A stretch of 7,931 nt of DNA, from assembly GCA_004525885.1 (NCBI GenBank), contig SPBV01000081.1:1-7931 (forward strand). The letters run 5' to 3'. Numbering within the stretch: the stretch's first letter is position 1; each line of letters opens with the position of its first letter. The notes beneath the pieces were generated by a model. That model did not search any database and was not told the origin of the DNA. It was given only the letters and a program-made list of their open reading frames with translations. Positions 6,930-7,931 of the stretch are shown in pieces. Origin of the DNA: Nitrosomonadales bacterium (GTDB lineage: Bacteria > Pseudomonadota > Gammaproteobacteria > Burkholderiales > Nitrosomonadaceae). A program made the translations under genes and the position numbers.

Positions 6930-6961
6930 AGTAGTTAAGTCTATATTGGTTCAATAGTATC

Positions 6962-6977
6962 CAAATGAATTCATTTG
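6962..6977. repeat. 16-bp perfect palindrome CAAATGAATTCATTTG
   Basis: A perfect, unspaced palindrome lies between convergent genes, about 60 bases beyond the 3' end of the oxygenase gene. It may be a protein-binding site or part of the 3' structure of either transcript. No second copy was noticed in the window. Confidence 0.6.
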
Positions 6978-7038
6978 TACGTTTAGTCTGTTATACCAGC
7001 AATTCAAAACAGAATTAGTAAGACTATTTTTATAAAAT

Positions 7039-7710
7039 CTATTCGTCGAATTTGATAGTATAGCCTATGCTAAATCGATGAGTGTCTGAATATACTGCGT
7101 GCCAAAGTGATTTATCGAGTGACACTTTGAATAGTCTGAAATTCCACTGTTTATCGTAACTAGTTATGATCTCTTTAGATATAGGATCTCTGTATCTGAA
7201 AAATGATTTTCCTGGTTTGTCAACATAACTGATATAGAATCTCCAACCTGGATTTCTGTTATTTGTATGCCATCCCATATATCCGTTTGGCGGATACCAG
7301 AAATGCCCAGTATTCTCAAAATCAAAATGTCCCTCAAGCTTAAAGAATTCCTGAATTCTTAATTTGGCTATTTCATCTACTTTTTCTCGTAAATATTTTA
7401 GTTTTTCACTAATGATTGCGTCTTTAACATTATCAAAATTATATGCAATACAATTTGAAAGTTTTCTATCTTGTACAATATCGCTAACTTTAGTAGTTTC
7501 GTTTAATGCTGAGTGCAAGGATTCTTCTGATACTTTATCCAGTGCGTTTTTATCTTCATGAAAATTGTTTTTTAAAAAATCATTATGATTTTCTCGCTGT
7601 GAATTAAATACAATTAACGCCGAATCTTTTAGTGCTTCATCATCTTGTAAATAAGAAAGGTCGTAAATTAAACGAGGAGAACTATTTTCACTTGAATTAA
7701 CTATATTCAT
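7039..7710 (-). CDS. 2-oxoglutarate/Fe(II) oxygenase-like protein with variant H-x-N motif
   Basis: The protein has 223 residues. The first 110 are polar, acidic and Asn/Ser-rich without a recognisable domain. The second half looks like the double-stranded beta-helix core of 2-oxoglutarate-dependent oxygenases: HFWYPPNGYMGWHTN (136-150), PGWRFYISY, GKSFFRYRDP, WNFRLFKV and LWHAVYSDTHRFSIGY (202-217). Expected iron ligands would be H148 and H204, 56 residues apart. R212, eight residues after H204, fits the 2-oxoglutarate carboxylate anchor. The usual acidic ligand of H-x-D/E is replaced by N150. If active, such enzymes hydroxylate or otherwise oxidise a small molecule, peptide or protein; the substrate is unknown. 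The start has AAAAGG 11 bases upstream. The gene is very AT-rich (about 27% G+C over 7441-7500), suggesting acquisition by transfer. It lies 123 bases downstream of another minus-strand gene and has its own candidate promoter. Confidence 0.8.
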   Translation of the reverse strand: MNIVNSSENSSPRLIYDLSYLQDDEALKDSALIVFNSQRENHNDFLKNNFHEDKNALDKVSEESLHSALNETTKVSDIVQDRKLSNCIAYNFDNVKDAIISEKLKYLREKVDEIAKLRIQEFFKLEGHFDFENTGHFWYPPNGYMGWHTNNRNPGWRFYISYVDKPGKSFFRYRDPISKEIITSYDKQWNFRLFKVSLDKSLWHAVYSDTHRFSIGYTIKFDE

Positions 7711-7750
7711 TATGTAGGCAGCCTTTTAATAGTAATAATTAGATTCGGAA

Positions 7751-7814
7751 AGTTATGAGATGCTTAAAACGGGATCTTTGTTCTAGATATATACACCGTC
7801 CGATCTTCATAACT
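7751..7814 (-). promoter_or_regulatory. Inverted repeat in the 5' leader of the oxygenase-like gene
   Basis: Read on the minus strand, AGTTATGA (7814-7807) is perfectly complementary to TCATAACT (7758-7751), and the stem extends by GAT/ATC after one bulged A. ACGG and CCGT inside the loop can also pair. With the predicted -10 at 7819-7824, transcription would begin about at the first base of this stem. It could be an mRNA-stabilising 5' hairpin, a regulatory leader or an operator. It matches no riboswitch class I recognise. Confidence 0.4.
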
Positions 7815-7818
7815 ACTC

Positions 7819-7847
7819 ATTATATATATTAGTTTAATTGATATTAA
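7819..7847 (-). promoter_or_regulatory. Candidate sigma70 promoter for the oxygenase-like gene
   Basis: On the minus strand a perfect TATAAT (7819-7824) is preceded at exactly 17 bases by TTAATA (7842-7847, 4 of 6 to the -35 consensus). The site overlaps the last codons of the upstream gene, so the oxygenase could be transcribed both from it and by readthrough. Confidence 0.42.
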
Positions 7848-7931
7848 CTACAAGTTTTTCCTTAGCTTGGTATAGTGCTTGTAGTACTTCATCGTAACTA
7901 TTGCCACATGCTAATACAAAGCCAATATAAG
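7834..7931 (-). CDS. C-terminal end of an upstream gene, tail resembles ATP-grasp enzymes (partial)
   Basis: The frame is open from the window edge for 31 codons and ends with TAA at 7834-7836. The tail reads YIGFVLACGNSYDEVLQALY and then QAKEKLVVNIN. A strand (IGFVLACG), a short loop with S-Y-D-E, and an amphipathic helix (VLQALYQAKEKL) ending in a strand (VVNI) is the common end of ATP-grasp ligases, where a G-x-S/T-x-x-E-A motif precedes the last helix. Such enzymes join a carboxylate to an amine or other nucleophile using ATP. Too little is present to be sure. It precedes the oxygenase-like gene on the same strand, so the two may share a pathway. That the frame is a real gene end is more certain than the family. 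Confidence 0.55.
   Translation of the reverse strand, partial: YIGFVLACGNSYDEVLQALYQAKEKLVVNIN

Noticed and set aside
6919..7110. Repeated 11-mer GTGCCAAAGTG at about 6919 and 7100
   Set aside because: One copy is inside coding sequence, and several shared 11-mers are expected by chance in a window of this size.
1..7931. tRNA, rRNA, CRISPR or insertion-sequence elements
   Set aside because: No cloverleaf with CCA-type end, no regularly spaced repeats and no transposase motifs or terminal inverted repeats were found on either strand by eye.

Overview
The window looks like chromosomal DNA of an AT-rich proteobacterium. The cold-shock protein reads like betaproteobacterial CspA, the outer-membrane protein has a Gram-negative signal peptide and barrel-like strands, and the large channel has a signal peptide followed by a periplasmic domain. 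The lineage is an inference; a nitrifier-type betaproteobacterium would fit but is not shown. There is no tRNA, rRNA, CRISPR array or intact mobile element.

Layout. Positions 1-1020 (minus) hold most of an outer-membrane protein of the MetA-pathway/transporter type, cut by the window edge. Positions 1323-1526 (minus) hold an intact cspA-type gene. From 1732 to 3547 lies a gene graveyard: the C-terminal PHP part of a PolX DNA polymerase with a one-base deletion, a short unrelated-looking coding scrap joined to it, about 350 bp without a convincing gene, and then both halves of a YeeE/YedE-type sulfur transporter pair, each broken by several frameshifts. Positions 3778-6312 (plus) hold an intact 844-residue MscS-family mechanosensitive channel with a long periplasmic coiled-coil region, visibly richer in G+C than its surroundings. 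Positions 6499-6854 (plus) hold a possible 10-residue leader peptide and a small conserved-looking protein of unknown function. Positions 7039-7931 (minus) hold a very AT-rich pair: the last 31 codons of a gene whose tail resembles an ATP-grasp ligase, then a 223-residue protein with the C-terminal signature of 2-oxoglutarate/Fe(II) oxygenases but an unusual H-x-N in place of H-x-D.

How they work together. CspA and the channel are stand-alone stress functions (cold, hypo-osmotic shock). The transporter pair would have handled thiosulfate or related sulfur compounds and is no longer functional. The most interesting part is the right end: a candidate ligase plus oxygenase, with a predicted promoter inside the end of the upstream gene and a strong inverted repeat starting at the predicted transcript start. 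This could be part of a small biosynthetic or modification cluster running off the window; that is inference.
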